Shown: positions 41,401 to 56,400 of the stretch, piece after piece
Position numbering within the stretch: the stretch's first letter is position 1
How the letters are laid out: each line of letters begins with the position of its first letter
Assembly: GCA_002633025.1 (NCBI GenBank)
Contig: NMRB01000031.1
Span: 846,941 to 910,940 of the forward strand
Length of the DNA stretch: 64,000 nt
Source of the DNA: Notospermus geniculatus
Lineage: Eukaryota; Nemertea; Pilidiophora; Heteronemertea; Lineidae
Direction: 5' to 3'
Translations under genes and position numbers: made by a program
The notes under the pieces: model-generated
Seen by the model: only the letters and a program-made list of their open reading frames with translations
Database searches by the model: none
What the model was told of the DNA's origin: nothing

Positions 41401-44400
41401 TTGTCTTAATCTACGTATTAGAAAAGAGGGGTAATACCGCCAAATCTGCTGAGTACGGCCATCAGGCAAGGTTGTGGTAGTTGGGCAAGAAATCTCCTTA
41501 CCAGAAACCTCTCTTTCAAAATGCTAATAAGAAACATTTCATTTTTCTTCAATCAGACCACCCCATCACTGTATCAAAGCAACTGCCGTAACCTGACAAG
41601 CTTCTGTCTATCTACAAGGGGGTTTCTAGCTACTACAACATAATATATTTAGAAGGTAAAAGGCTATCACCACCATGAAGTCTCATAAAAACTTCTTTCA
41701 CCCATAGAAAATCAACACCAAACCAAACTTCACCCCCAATGCAATAACTTACATGTCCATCTACTTGTCTGCCCCTTGAGGCAGAAACCAGCCTATGCTT
41801 TGCTCGGCGACTTTTAACATACACCTTCAAAATATTCAAACAGTTGAATATTCAGCTTCCGCCAGCAAGTCAATACGGTACACAGTGGAAAGCATAGTGT
41901 CAAGCAGTAGATAGAGTCTACGATTCTGAACTAGGTCTATAAAGTGGAACAAGAATGTTCCACACAGGAATCGGGGTTAAAATCCCTGTGTGTAGACCAA
42001 ATAGCTGCTGAACTTCCCCCTTTGCTCTGTTAAATTTTCAGTACAGTAACGAATTTGGGGTTCAATTTAGCATGTTTTTCTGACGGAGGGTACATCAGGT
42101 CTCCATCCTCATCCCCGTCTCTAACTGCAGTTGCACAATGACTGACTTCATACATGACAAGGCCACATGATGCTAGAAGCCTGAGCTACTTACATAGTCT
42201 GATTCATCATCAAGGTCAAAGGCACCTTGGACAGCCATCCATGGGCCCTCCACATCAGGAGTCTGCAGAATGAAAAGAATGTCTCAGCGATAACATTGGC
42301 AACTCAAAATCCCCACCCGCCATTTTGTCCTGGCAGTTTATATAATCGTAAACCAACGTTAAATTCAAAGTTAAAGCCAATGGTGTTTGCTCTAAACCAA
42401 GGTAGTGTTTGCCATGTAACTGGCACGAAAGGAAGCTAGAGGGCTTCAGTTCAATTCCTGACTATTTGCTTCCAAACTTTGCAATTCATCCCAAAACCAG
42501 ACCTAAACAGCATTGTTCACACGTATTCAAAGAACTTATAACTTACCTGTTGTCTGTTTTTGAGTTTATGCATGTACAAGTCGAGCCTTCCTATAAAGTC
42601 ATCCATACACTGTTTGAACTCCCCATACCTGATGTCAACATCTACAGCATCTGATGGTTCAGATCTCTGCATCAAGTACAACGCCGATTCCTCCACAAAC
42701 TGGAATTTAGGCTGATTTTGCTCGACTGCATCTTGTAAACACTGAAAGTGAGATGGCCCATGTCAACACGACGACATCTTGAAAACAGAAGAGTTCAGCA
42801 TCAAAAGTGATATTATCAGATCGTGGCCGAACTACACTGGTCCAGACATCAGTAATGAAATGCAGGATGCATATGGAACCCTCACAGCCTCAGACGACAC
42901 TCTGTGACCCAACAATGTTTCCCCATATTGCCAAATTACAAAATATGATGATTTGGAAAGAACCAAAGGGACACCAACCTCTATTTGCCTGATCTTCGTG
43001 GCAATGTTCGAGTCCGAAATGTGCTGTATATCTGTCAGCTGAACATCGATCTCAGAGAGCCACACCAACAGACTCTCCCGTACCTCCTCAAAATAATCCC
43101 ACATTTTAATTGAATACTTCATCCTCCTGATAATGGCCGTCACTCTCTTTGATAGGGCATCCCATCGTCTGTTGACACTGTAGATCGTCTGCTTAAGTTC
43201 TCCGCTGGTATCTGTTCGGCTTTCACGGGCCAATCTTCGATACTTTTTATTGAGCAGTTCTAACTGTGATAGATTTTCATGGATTTTTCTTTGGAATGCC
43301 TGAAAGAGGGAAGCACAGTGCACTTAACACTTCACTCAGCAATCGTCTCATGTGGGCTATCTGTACAGAAAGACAGACGGTAGGCCTACCTCCAACTCCA
43401 CAATGACATCACCCTCACGGTGATGAACTGTGATACATACCTCAAACTTCCTTATCTCTTCACGAATGAAGTCATTTTCATGTCCAGTTGATTCACAATT
43501 GCTGGCGACATTCTCCATTTCATCGAGCCAGGCTTGGAAACGTTTTATATCATCCCAAAGCTTCTGCCACAGGCGCCATGACTCCTCAATCCTGGAATAT
43601 TGAACAATGGGGAACTTTCCTGCCGTCAGAGGCCACCACGAGTTACCGGTCCAAGAACATCATGAAGTTTGACGTCACAGGGCAGAAATGCATGCCACAA
43701 CGTCGTCCATAATGACGTGGGCGCCGTGGCTCATGCATGTGACGTCAAATTTTGCGACGTTCTAGGACCACTATCAGGCGGCCTCTAACGGCAGGTAAAG
43801 GCAGAAAAGTTCCTCATTGTCAGCAAGTGCAAATTTGCATGAAATAACTTGCAAGATGCTAACACGGGAAATAATCGACCATGGACAAATTGCTCACTAT
43901 CCAACAGCCACAATGGCACCACCTACTTTGTTTTCCTCTCTGTTGATAGACTACATATTTTCTTCCATCGTTTGTCTAGACTGGTCATGGCATGTTGTAG
44001 AGCTGTGCTCTCTGTCTCTGTAGGGCATGCGTCAGAATCGTGAAGGAGGACCTCGCAGAGGTTCAAGACGGAACCAACACCGGCACTGTGATGCTCAATA
44101 TCTCTTTGGATTTCCTAATATAATACAATAAATTGGTTAGTACCAATAAGCTCCGAGTCAATACAATACAAGGCATACCAGACAAAGTATTGAAATATCC
44201 ATATTTCTGTCATTACAGCAAAGCAAATTCAAATGTATTGGACAAGAATTGTTCAACTGATGAGGAAATATTTAAATCAATCTTATCTCCACAAGAGGTT
44301 GGAAGTTTTCGAGAAATTCTGACCATGGTATGCAAGATCACACAGGAAAATGGTCATACTGGAAAATGCTACCAAATACTTACATGTTGTTCCGCTAGTT

Positions 44401-47400
44401 TCTTGTTGATTTCATTTAAATTGCAGTGTTCATAACTGATTGGTGTGCTGAGGATATGTTCGATATGTGCCAACCAGGTGCGGAGGTTTGCCATGTTCAA
44501 CTCGAGCTGATGGACTGTCACCAATGTCTCTTGGAGTTTCTTTTGCCTGTATATGAATAAGAGAAAGTACTTAGGAACAGATCAAGGAAGGAAATGGAAC
44601 CAATACTCTCCTGTTCAACGTAACAGTGTCAAAATTCGATAAGCAGCAGATTATCAGGCTTTTTGAAGAAATTCAATGAAGTAGCTTGGAGAGTCGCAAA
44701 GTCAACAAACTTCGTTTGAACAATTTCCCAAAACCCACTAGTCAGAGAAGGATTTCCAAGATGGCAGAAGCTTACGCTTGGTGCGTCTGCTTACCTGCTG
44801 ATACAAAGGTCCTCCAAATGCTTCCACTTTTCCCTGAGATGGTTTATCTTCATCCTGATATCATTGGCACGGATGTCGCTACTGGCGCTCACCAACCTTG
44901 TCCCCTGGTCAATCAAATCATCCTTGTTCGCCCTCATGTCATTTATTTCATCCTGGTAGTCCTTCTGAAGTTTGACGATCAAATCCTCGATGTGATACTC
45001 GGTGTTTGACATGACCTTCGCCTCCATTGAGGTCAACCATTCAATCATCTCCTTATAGCGGGCACAGATTGCTACCCATTCGTTCAATCGGTCGCCAACA
45101 CGCTGTTTCCGTAGGATGACTTGGTTGTGGTGCTCCTGCCATTGTTTCTCAAGGAGTAAGATCCGCTGTCTCAGGATGGTCAAGTCCTCTGATGTTATGA
45201 TGAGCGACAGTTCCTTTTGGGCATCTTTCACTTTTGATAACTTGTCCTTGTTGCTTTCAAATGCCACTTCAAAGTCTTGACACATGTTGAACTCCTTCTG
45301 CAGATCGTCATAATTACATGGGAGATCGTTGGTAAGATGGTTACGGACGTTCTTCAGCCAGACAAGGCACTCATCTATACCATGTTCACAACCTTCCCAC
45401 TGTTTCAGGATGCCGTCCAGGTGATCACGGTGGCCATCCATTTTTCCAATAACCTACAGGAAAAGACACAGTTAGCAATGAATTTTAAACAGCAGACTGG
45501 TCATAGGTTTCAAGAATGGCGATGGAATGGAGACAGCAGAGTTCATGGTGGCAATGAAGAATTATCAGACTACGAAGGGAGAAGTAATCACAGCCGACAG
45601 AAGCACCACACAGGCGCGGATCCAAGGGGGGCGCACCCGGCGCACGCCCCCCCTTTCGGCCAACAAGTCTGTAAAATTGACCGTGAAATTTGGAGCAAAT
45701 CACTGAAGTTCACCGCAAATTTCAATGTTTCTAGCACAGTGCGCCCCCTCTTTTCCGAAATCCTGGATCCGCCCCTGCCACAACCCACTCTCTTACCTGG
45801 AACCATCCCTGCTGTATCTTGGACAAGCATTCTTTGATCTTCAGACCTGCTGGTGGATCCGAGATCTGGACAAGGATGTTACCAGCCTCATGAACACGCT
45901 GATACATATTCTCATGGTTAGCTATATCACGTTGGATGTCCTAGAAAGTAAACCAATGAAGAAACTGAACTCCAATCAAGTTAATGACTGATCAAGATAT
46001 GATATTTGCACTATGATATTTGAACATCTTTCCTGTAATGCCTTCCTGACTGACAACCTTCAAGAAATTGTATAAAAGGAAACTTTGTCTCCAAATTTCG
46101 CAAATTTTCGACCCCAACCGGGGTCTTCCTCAGGTACTTTCTAGTCGAGCTACCAGAAGAAATTGTACAGTACATTCTACACAGGAACAAAGACACCATC
46201 ATGAATGAAACCAATGGGTGGTCTACATCAGGGCTTTTGTTCGAAAAGAGTACAAGAGACTCAGTCACTTACCCGTGTGTGCTCCATCAAGCTCTTCAAC
46301 TGCTGCATGGGTGCCACACTAAACTCGAACACCTGCATCCTGTCATTCAGAGTAATCATCCAATCGCACAGCTTGTCTGCCAGGGCCTTGTATGTCAACC
46401 ACTGTATAATGTTCTGATCAATGATCAGTTTCCGCTGGCTGGCCCGTTTTACGACACTCTGCCATTGGTCATCCAGGAGGATGAGCTTGCGTTGGAATTC
46501 ATGGCGGTCGTCAATGTTGCCTTCTTTTAACATCTGCATCCCGTCGCTGATGATGGAGTGGAGGACTTGTTGGCGGGTACAGATCTCAGATTGGAAGATC
46601 TGAAGTTGACAAGTAATGTATGGTCAGGAGAACAAGTGTCAGAAGCTGACAAATGTTAACTATTGAAACCCGAATCATAACTGACAGAAGCTAGCTAGGA
46701 ACATCTCTCATACCTCCACTCGCCACTGGAACCAGAATCAGAAGATGACAATTCAAGCCATACAGTACGGTGCACAATTGACCTACCTTTATCCGCATAC
46801 CTTCCACATATGTCACGTGGAAGGTACGCTTCGGTTCATTGCATATGGTACGGGTGCGTCACACGTCTCTTCTGCGTGACGTCTGCGCACCACGTGCCTT
46901 CCATGACGGCGCGACGTCCGCAGAAGGATGGTACACGCATGACGCTGCATGTGGTACGCGGATGGTGCGCGCACGGAAAGGAGGTCAATTGTGCAACGTA
47001 CTGTATCTTCCTATGCCCTTTCCTTTACCACACTTTTTCCTTACCATTAGGAAAGAGGAACTAAGCCACATACACTCTATGGAATTAAAGTAATACTCAC
47101 ATCATAACTTATCTGCTGGATGAGCAACTCTTCGTAATTGCCAGCAATGTCCACTGCAAGATCTTCCTCAGCTTGAGAGAGGAATCCCATCCAATCTTCA
47201 CACTTCTCATTGAAACTCTGATGCAACAAAACAAGGCTCTGAATCTCCTTGTATCTCTCAGATGTTCCTGTCATCAACTTCTGCCACTTCTGGTTCAAGA
47301 TTTTCAAATCATGGGCGTGAGTTTCGTCCAATGACAGCCGGAATCCTAACTCATTCAGTGTATCCAAACGCCCCAGATTGTTCGAGAATTGTGACAGTAA

Positions 47401-50400
47401 GGATTTCAGTCGTTCCAGATCCGTTTTCAAAGTGTCTAAATCAGCAGACTTGCTGAATTTCTCAGCCGAGATCATCTCTTCTACTTCGTCTAAGAAGACC
47501 TCTACACCTTGTAACAGGTCATCAAACCTGGCAGATTGTGTCAGATCACGCTGCAGTTTTATCATGTGGCGATGCATGTTTTGTTTCATGTTTGCCAGGC
47601 GTTGGTTCAGAACGGTTTCTCTCGATGTTATGGAGATTATTGAGGTGTTATCCATGAATTTTGTCAAGTTGCTGCTCAGCTGTCCAAGAGAGAGTAACGT
47701 GGCGTGGTAATTCTCCAGCTCCTGGATCAGTTCCTGGAAAATGGATAAAACACGCTCAATATTCTTAATTCTGTGTATCAAATTTGTGGTGTTATACTTT
47801 TCAGCATTAGAACTTCATTAAAACAATTTAAAGCATAGGCCTGCTGGCAGGATGTAATATAGCGACCACACGGCGTACAAGCAAATTTTGGGGTGATGAT
47901 TTTCATCGTTGGATCTTCACAGCAAATAGACCATACTCGAATTCACAGATCTGCGCACTTCTGCCGAAATCTCAACCATCACCTCGATCTGAAACCAGAT
48001 GACATGACGCCATCCATGATTCAGCAATGGTCGAGTCTGATGCAACGTCTTCAATGTCACTGTCGTGGGGTTGTCTGCGTTACGTCATTCAGTTTCAGAC
48101 CAAGGTTCTGGTTGAGATTTTGGCAGAAGTGCGCAGATCGTCGTCGTCTACGTCAATTTGAGAACGATCTATGTGGCATCATTTATGCAGAGTAGAATGT
48201 CTCCTTACCCTGGTTCGGTCCAGTTGTTCCTTCCTATCCCCTTGGTCCTTCTGCTGAATCAAACCATTACATTCTTTCTCCTTCTCATCCACCCATGTTA
48301 TTATATGGTTGTATTTCTTATCGTAGGACTCCCAGTGCTGTAACGTTGTGTAGAATGAATTCACTCTGCTCTTCAATTGATGTGAGATCGTGGCCCATCT
48401 GTGGATTAAAAATTGCTGAATAATACTACAACGTGATATAAATCCAGAAATGTGAACAAATCAGAACAAGAATTTAAAGAAACTATCTCAGTAACCTGCT
48501 TGCAATGAATTTCTCTCAAAATTCACTGAATAAAGAAAGCTACCTCAGGTACCATGAAAACGAGGTTCTCTCAAAATTCACTCTAGGATGATTCAAATAA
48601 TCGTGTGGCGGTCTAGAAAACCCGTCAGATGTCGCATTTGAGGAAAGTGTTAATGGCCTTGGTGAACCCGCACATTTCAATAGCTGAAATGTACTTCGTA
48701 ACAGGTAAACAGTAGCAGATCAATGCACTGGCAATCTGACAGCCCTCATTCAGCGACATCCGACCGATGGCTTTTCAAAGACCGCCTCACAACTTCTCCA
48801 ACACATGCAACTTTCAGCATCGTTAAGTCCTTTCTGTTCTACCGAAAACAATACGAAGGAGATATTGGACAAACCTGGACTTGACGTCACTTTCAGTTTT
48901 CCTCAACGACTGTCCAACCATCATGTCTGACATATCATAAAGTTTATCTGAAGCACTGATGTAGGCTTCAAGCTGTTCATGGCTGTTCTCGAAGTCACTG
49001 CCGATTTGCTGAAGTTGAAACAGATTCTATTGAAGTGCACCATATCAATTATGAGGATAGTCAAGATCAGAATGTGCATTCGGCCAGAAAAGCCCCAAAA
49101 TGAGGAAACTAATATTTTCGCTTGAAAAATCAATCTGAGGTGTTGGTGAAGGTGTTGACGAACATCATCACTCCAGCTCACAAGAAATAAGGCCAGCTTA
49201 TTTGAACTTACCCCAAGTGTGTCTACCACTTGTCTGAATGACTCAACATCGCCCGTCACATTTGTATACCTGCTGAGGAGGTATTCTGTCTCGGTAATAA
49301 TCTGTGTCACATTGCCCAGTGCCTTATGGTAGATCTCCCACTGCCTGAGCACATCCTCTAACTTATTCAGGAGGCTGCACAGTTGCTGTTCCATGTTCGC
49401 CCATCGTTCATTGATCTTGTTCAGGGTGCGGTCAATGCCTTGAATGCTGCCTGGAGATGCTGCCTGGTCATTAGAGATACTGGCACTTAGCTGCCTGATG
49501 TTGCCCAGTTCTGTTTCTTTTATCTTGAGTAATTCTTCAATAGACTGAAATGCAAACAATTCATTGGAAGCTGAAATCCATAGTCAACAGGATTTAAAGG
49601 GGCTGTTCGTTTTCGTCAATTGAGGAATCTGAGTTATGATCCTTGAGAAAATGGAGAAAGCTATGAAGCTGCAAATTGCAGCGATTATTCTATACAGCAC
49701 AACAAATAATCCCTGCAATTTGCAAGCGCATAGCTTTTTCCATTTTCCCAAGGATCACAACTCAGATTCCTCAAGTGATGAAAACGAACAGCCCCTTTGT
49801 GATTTGCAAGTGTTGACTCGCACCAAGGCCACTAGAGAAAGTCTTGCTCTACCACTGGAAAGACAATTGTTCAACATCACTGCTGGCTGATTTGGAAGTA
49901 ACTTCACTACGCTGTGCTGATCACACAGGAGAGTTTATAAGCACAGCCGTGGATCCGGGGGGGGGCACCCCCCTTTGGCCAACAAATCTGTGAAATTGAC
50001 CGTGAAATTCGGAGAAAATCATTGAAATTCACCGCGGATTTCAATGTTTCTAGTAGCGTGCGCCCCCTCTTTTCCGAATTTGTGGATCCGCCCCTGAAGC
50101 ATACCAGGACTGACCAATTTTCAGACTGACCAATTTTCAGACTGACCAATTTTCGAAGTGAGCTCACCTTACATTCCTTGATGGCATGTCGTATGCTGAC
50201 CTCATGTCCCATTCTTCGGAATCTCTTCAGCCGAGTCTCTTGTTCGATGAACCAATTCAATATGTTGGTTGTAGCCGTGTCATACTCTTCCCACCTGGAA
50301 AGATTCTGCTCCAGTTTCTTCAGCATCTCCATGATGTCAGACCCGAGAAGCTGCCAGCGAGAGTTCATCACACCAAGACGTTCGGCAAGATTGGTTCGAT

Positions 50401-53400
50401 CCTGTGGCAGCTCGCCCTCACGGAGGCTGGATTGGACAGCAGATTGACTCACACTCTCCCTGAAGCTTGACTGTATTGCCGTCTGGTTCACGAAGTCAAC
50501 AATGATCTGCTTGCTGGAGATGTCAATCTTGAAGCCCTGAAGTTGACAACGGGAGATTACCAACACTCAAGCACAACAGATCATTGAACAATCTCCAAAG
50601 TGAAACAAAGGACCCCTTTCATAGAAGGCGTCAGCATTAACCTGTTAATTTGGTACGGCGTACTATTACTTCATTACGAAATCTGGGGAACCCCTGAAAA
50701 CACCCGAGGATCTCAGCTTGCGTAAGGCGTAATAGTACGCCTTCACAGTGCGTAGGACATTTTGTTACATCTGGAACCTTATGTGTCAAATGCTTTTCTT
50801 TTGGCAATTTTTTTTCCAAGAAAGAAAAATTAATTACACAGTTAACGGGTTAACCACGAGATGATAACGGCAAGTTTCAGAAGAAAGGGCATTAATACTT
50901 GCTTTGTATTTCTGTACCATAGCCTGGACATCTTCAATATTCTGCAAAACTTTCTCGTCATCATCAGCCATGATTCGATTCAGACTATCAATCCAGAGAA
51001 GGATTTCATTCAGAGCTTGCACTGACGGCAGCAGTTCCATCTGAGCCAGTAGTAACTGTTCCTCATGGACGGGTATTTCATACATCAGACGCAGCCATTT
51101 TTCATCAAGTGTATTCAGCTGGCGTTGCATGCTTGGACTAGAGGATTTCTGGGAGCGGAAGACTTGGTATCCGATTGTCGTGATTAGAGATTTGACCTCT
51201 TGGTACTTGTCGGCCTCCTTGCGGAATTGCTGGAAAGGGAGTGACAATTTAAGTGCAGATTCTTTCATCAAAAGTCTATGACACAAACTGGATTAAACAC
51301 ACAACTGTACATGTAAGGCACATACCACAAAAAGATCGATCTTATGTTTTATGGCCACAATGTCACCAATCTCTTCATCTTCCAGGGCACTAATCTCCTG
51401 GAGGCGTCTGGGAGCAGACTGCAGCCAGTTGGTCAGTGTGTCCAGATTATCATCAAACTTCCGAAGCTGTTCCAAGTGGGTCTCAAGTCTGAAAAATAAT
51501 ACATGAATGAAGAGATACATGTATGGCTGCCGTGAAATATACAGCATACAATAAGGGACGTTCATAAACCTCCATTAGGGACACACACCGCATGAGCTGC
51601 ATCCTGGGAACCCAGGGCATTTCCACTCTGCATAGCGCGTTACAATGCCCTGGGGAAACCCACCCCGTTTTGATGTGGAAGAGGGCTGTTCCCTCATGTG
51701 TACTCGCCAACTGGTAATTCACGAATAAACCATGCAATGCAGTGGGGGATCGCCACTTGATGTAATGGGCAGACATCGCGCCTAGTGCTGTAACGTATGC
51801 ACATATATCTGGTGTTATGAGTTAGCGGGTACCAGTCTCATAGCAATGCATCTCATTCCATAATTTATGCCTGCTGTCGGAATGATAGCTGCCCCAAACA
51901 CATGAACTGGATCATACCTTCGTGTTTTGAACCCGTCGGTACTTACCCATTATCTAGATAATCCATGACAACCAGTTTTACGCGAAGTTAATTCAGGAAT
52001 ATTAAAAAATCCAGCGAGTTTGTCAGCGAATCGAGGAATGTTTGAAACCACCATATTTGGGAGTGACCATGGCGGGAGAGAAGCTTCGCTGTGATTGGTT
52101 GTATTCAGCGACAGATTTTCTGTCGCTAGTTCCACGCGAAAAGGCGCCAATTTCAACAGGGCCTCGGACGTGCGAATAGGGGAGCGCGTTTTAGAGGACC
52201 TGTTGCAAGAGGATGCATGAGCTGCTGCAAAATCTTGTCCGCAGTCAGGTGTACTTCACTGCGGACAGAAATTAGGTCATCCAGGTGTGCTGTGTGTATT
52301 TATATATCGTGGTATGCAGGGCTGGCCTAATACAGTTTTGCAGTAGCTCACGCGGACTGTGCCCCTTATGCAGACTCGGCAAAAACTCAAGTGTTTCACG
52401 AAGTACATGTACTAAAGTAGCTTCAACATAAGACAGTTTTATGGAAAATCATGCTCCGACGTACCTTTTTAATTCATGGTTTGTAAGATTTGTGATGTTA
52501 ACCCACTGCTCGGCAAAGTCAGCTACCTGGTTTTCAAGACGAGGACAGCTTACACTGTGCAGCATATGACGGCCCTTGTCCATTACCTGAAACAAAATAT
52601 GGGTGAAGCTGACACCACCATAGTCTCATACGATGAAAATTGCATGCCACACCCTTGACTGAAGGATAGAGTTTTATTTGCAATGATTACATTGTACTTG
52701 TACTGGAATGCTTGAACATCAGTAGTAAATTGAAACAAATATGACATTCTGATGAGTACCTGATACATTGCAGCCTTTTCATCATTCAGTGCATTCTGGA
52801 CCTTCTTGTACATCTCAGTCTTGCTGCGTATTTGATCCCTGGTGTTCTCTGGCGCTGATGCGGGAAGCTGCTTCTCCATGTTGTGCAGCCATTGAGTAAT
52901 AACCTGAAAGGATAGACCGTTCTCAAATTGATGTAAACGACAAAGATCTGCGCACTTTCGCCGAAATCTCAACCACACCCTCGGTCTCGGTTTCAGATCC
53001 AGGTTCTGGTTGAGATTTCGGCAGAAGTGCACAGACTGTGAATTCGAGAATCGTCTATATTTTCATAGAAATGACCAGTGACAAAGGAGGGAAGGAGGGT
53101 TCACCAAATATCTTAGGCCCTATGTGATTAACAAAAGACTGTCCTCTACTGATACCCAGAGAAGTCTCTGAAGGTGTGAGGTTACTTTCTTACCTGGAAC
53201 TTTTCTTTGAACTCCGTCCACTCCTGGACAAGTTGTTCCAACTGTTGGCCACGAACACTGGCTTTATCCTGGATAATATGGGTAGTGTTGATGAGACGGG
53301 TGTGCTTGGTCAGGAAGTGCTGCCGTGTGCCGTGATCCACCTGGTGCGAAAGTGCATCCAGCATACTGTGGTGACTCTCCAGGTCGTTGAAGAAGATCTA

Positions 53401-56400
53401 TGAATGGAGGACTTAGTGTGAGAGATCGAATGTGATTGACAATGATACCAATACTGTTGCATAGCACACCAAAACCCTTGCATCCAGGTCTTGAAAAGAA
53501 GATAGTACCACGGCAATGGTAATGACTAGACTTTCCAATGCCGTTTTGACTTTTACTTAATACCTTATGACAGTAAAAGTAAAGTTGTCTCCGAATTTTG
53601 CAAATTTTCGACCCCAACCAGGGTCTTCCTCAGGCAATTTCTAGTAGAGATCCTAGAAAGTGCCTGAGGAAGACCCCGGTTGGGGTCGAAAATTAGCAAA
53701 ATTCAGAGACGACTTAACTTTTATTATCATCTTGTGTATCGTTTTTTGTGCTCTATGTTGGATTATCTTACTTACCTTATGAGTGTTGAGTTGCTGCTTC
53801 AGATGATCCAGATCACTTGCTGAAATACTATCAGCCCTGAGTTTGTTTGTTGCCGTCTCTAGAAATTCGGCGTATTCCTTCAACATCCTTTCATATTGAC
53901 TCTGCAGGGTGATGGCAAGACCAAGCTGTGATCGTTGATCATTTGCCTAATAAGAGAAGATAAAAGCAAAGATTCAGCACATATATTTTGATAGTAACAT
54001 TGATACATGTAGTAAACATGAAGTCGTCTCCGAATTTCGCAAATTTTCGACGCCAACCAGGGTCTTCCTCAGGCACTTTCTAATTGAGATCAAGGAAGTG
54101 AATGAGTGAATGAGCTCATTCACTTCCTTGATCTCAACTACATATAGAAAGTGCCTGAAGAAGACCCTGGTTGGGGTCGAAAATTTGCAAAATTCGGAGA
54201 CGACTTTATGTTTACTATCATTTTGTGTGTCATTTTTTGTGCTCTATTTGGATATTTGATAGTAACATTGAATACTGTAAAGCAAGATAATTTCGCGGCT
54301 GGAAATTTTCGCGAATCAAGAATTATGGACATATTCACGGCAGGATATTTTCGCGAGTCTCTTCCATTTTTTTCGTTTTTTTTCACGGGACCGTATTTAT
54401 CACTTGCGTGTACTCGTATTCGCGGCAGGAAATTTTCGCGACTCATACACTCTCGCGAAATTCGCGAAAATTTCCTGCACGCGAAATTTTCCTGCTTTAC
54501 AGTACTGAAGAAGGAAAAGAAGAACACATACCTTGTGCAGCAACTCCTGCAAGATGAGTCTGAGCATGTTGGTGTCAATCGGCATGATAAGCTGAGGGTC
54601 TTGTACCATCAGATTTTCACCTCTATCACAAAGATCGATCAACTTGTCCTCATAGCCCCGGAGCACTTCATCAAGTTTCTGGAAAGAACACGATATCAAC
54701 AACTGTCATATCCAATATGTTTATCCAAAAGAAGTAAATCTCTGTTGACAGGAGAAGTTTTCAAGTTTTCACACAATTTGGGAAAAGAAAACGTGTAAAA
54801 AGTGTAAAGTGTCAAGTGTAAAGTCGGATGACACCTCTACCGTTGTTATCAGACTATAAACCTAAACTTTAACTTGAACTTTTAACTTTGTTTTACCTTG
54901 CTGTCTTGCATCTGCTGTTCTAGACTGGAAGTCCTTTGTGCTGTAATGGTGACATACTGCTTCTTAGCCTCTTCTAATTTAAAGTAGAATGCCTGAATTT
55001 CTTCCTGGTAGAGCTTCCACTGTCTTCTTCTCTCCATCAAATCACATTCCCGCTGGCCTGCCTGCTGTTCGAGAACTCTCATTCTCTCCGTGAGGTCATC
55101 TATTGTCTGCTTGATCAAGTTGCGACTGTCGCAGCTGGCTTCCAGAATGAGTTTCTGTGAGAGCTTTGTCATCATTTGGATTTCACTTTGTAGGCCATGG
55201 ATCTCTTTCTGCAGGGCCTAGAGAATGAACAGCATATACAGTCCCCCTCACTATTACGAACCCTTTGGGGTCCAAGGGTTAAGTTCGTACTAATGCAGAG
55301 TTCGTAATAGCGAGTATTTACTTACATGTCATGAAATTTTGGGAGCCAGATGTTGGGTTCGTAATATCGGGAGTTCGTAAAATCGAGGTTCGTAAGAGCG
55401 AGGGTGCACTGTATTACAATTTATGACCAGGTCATCAGCATCCTTCTCATTTACAGTAACATTCCTCATGATTTTTCAGCAATTATCTGTATCCTTATTA
55501 CATTCAGACCTCATGATCTTTCCATCATTCATAACCTTCCTTAAGTTCTTCTTCTTTAAGTTCTTCACCTTCCTTAAGTTCTTCCATCATTCATCACCTT
55601 CCTTAAGTTCTTCCTTGTGAAGAACTTATCTTAAGACGATTCAGGTGCTCCTTAGCATCCTCATCTTGAACATTCTTTGGGATCTTCCACCATCAGCACC
55701 CTTATCAAACAACTTACCTCATGATCTTTCAGCTGCGCATCAGTATCCTTATCATAAGATGTCCCAAACAATTTCAACTCCACTGCATCCAACCAACTGG
55801 AGATGGAAAGCAAAGAATCCTGGTACTGCTGCTGGAAGTCGATTGTCCACTGAAGTCTGGTCTCTGCATCTTCCGCCTGACTCTCCACCTTATCCCATCG
55901 AAGCTTTAGTGCCAACAGTGACTTTCTAACATCATCCATCTTTTCAGTGGTGTCAGGTTCAATGCCTTTCAGGGAAGATCGGCGGCGCTCTAATGGCTTC
56001 CCAATAAATTCCTGTTGAAGAGACAATGACATTTGCTACTGATGTAATGTAATGCACAAGGGAAGAGGGAGACCCGAATGGAAAACTTTGGGTGTTGACG
56101 ACAAGCACCCTCTCTTCAAACTTGATACCGGTACCTCAAAGGTGAGAGGAGCCAAAGAGTCCACAGAGCCACTGCAGCAGCCAATGATGTACATGTACAT
56201 GGCTGTACGCCTACTCACCAGTGGTTTGGTACTTTCGATAGTCTCTTGTAGAAGTTGTTTCTTGTCCGACAGCTGTTTTGACAGTTGTTTCCAATTGGCA
56301 TCAACCGCTCCAAGACTTTGCTCTAGTTCATCCTCAGAATCCTCCCTGTCTTGGGAGACCTGTGTCTGCAATGCTGACCCACGTCGGTTCACAAGATCCA

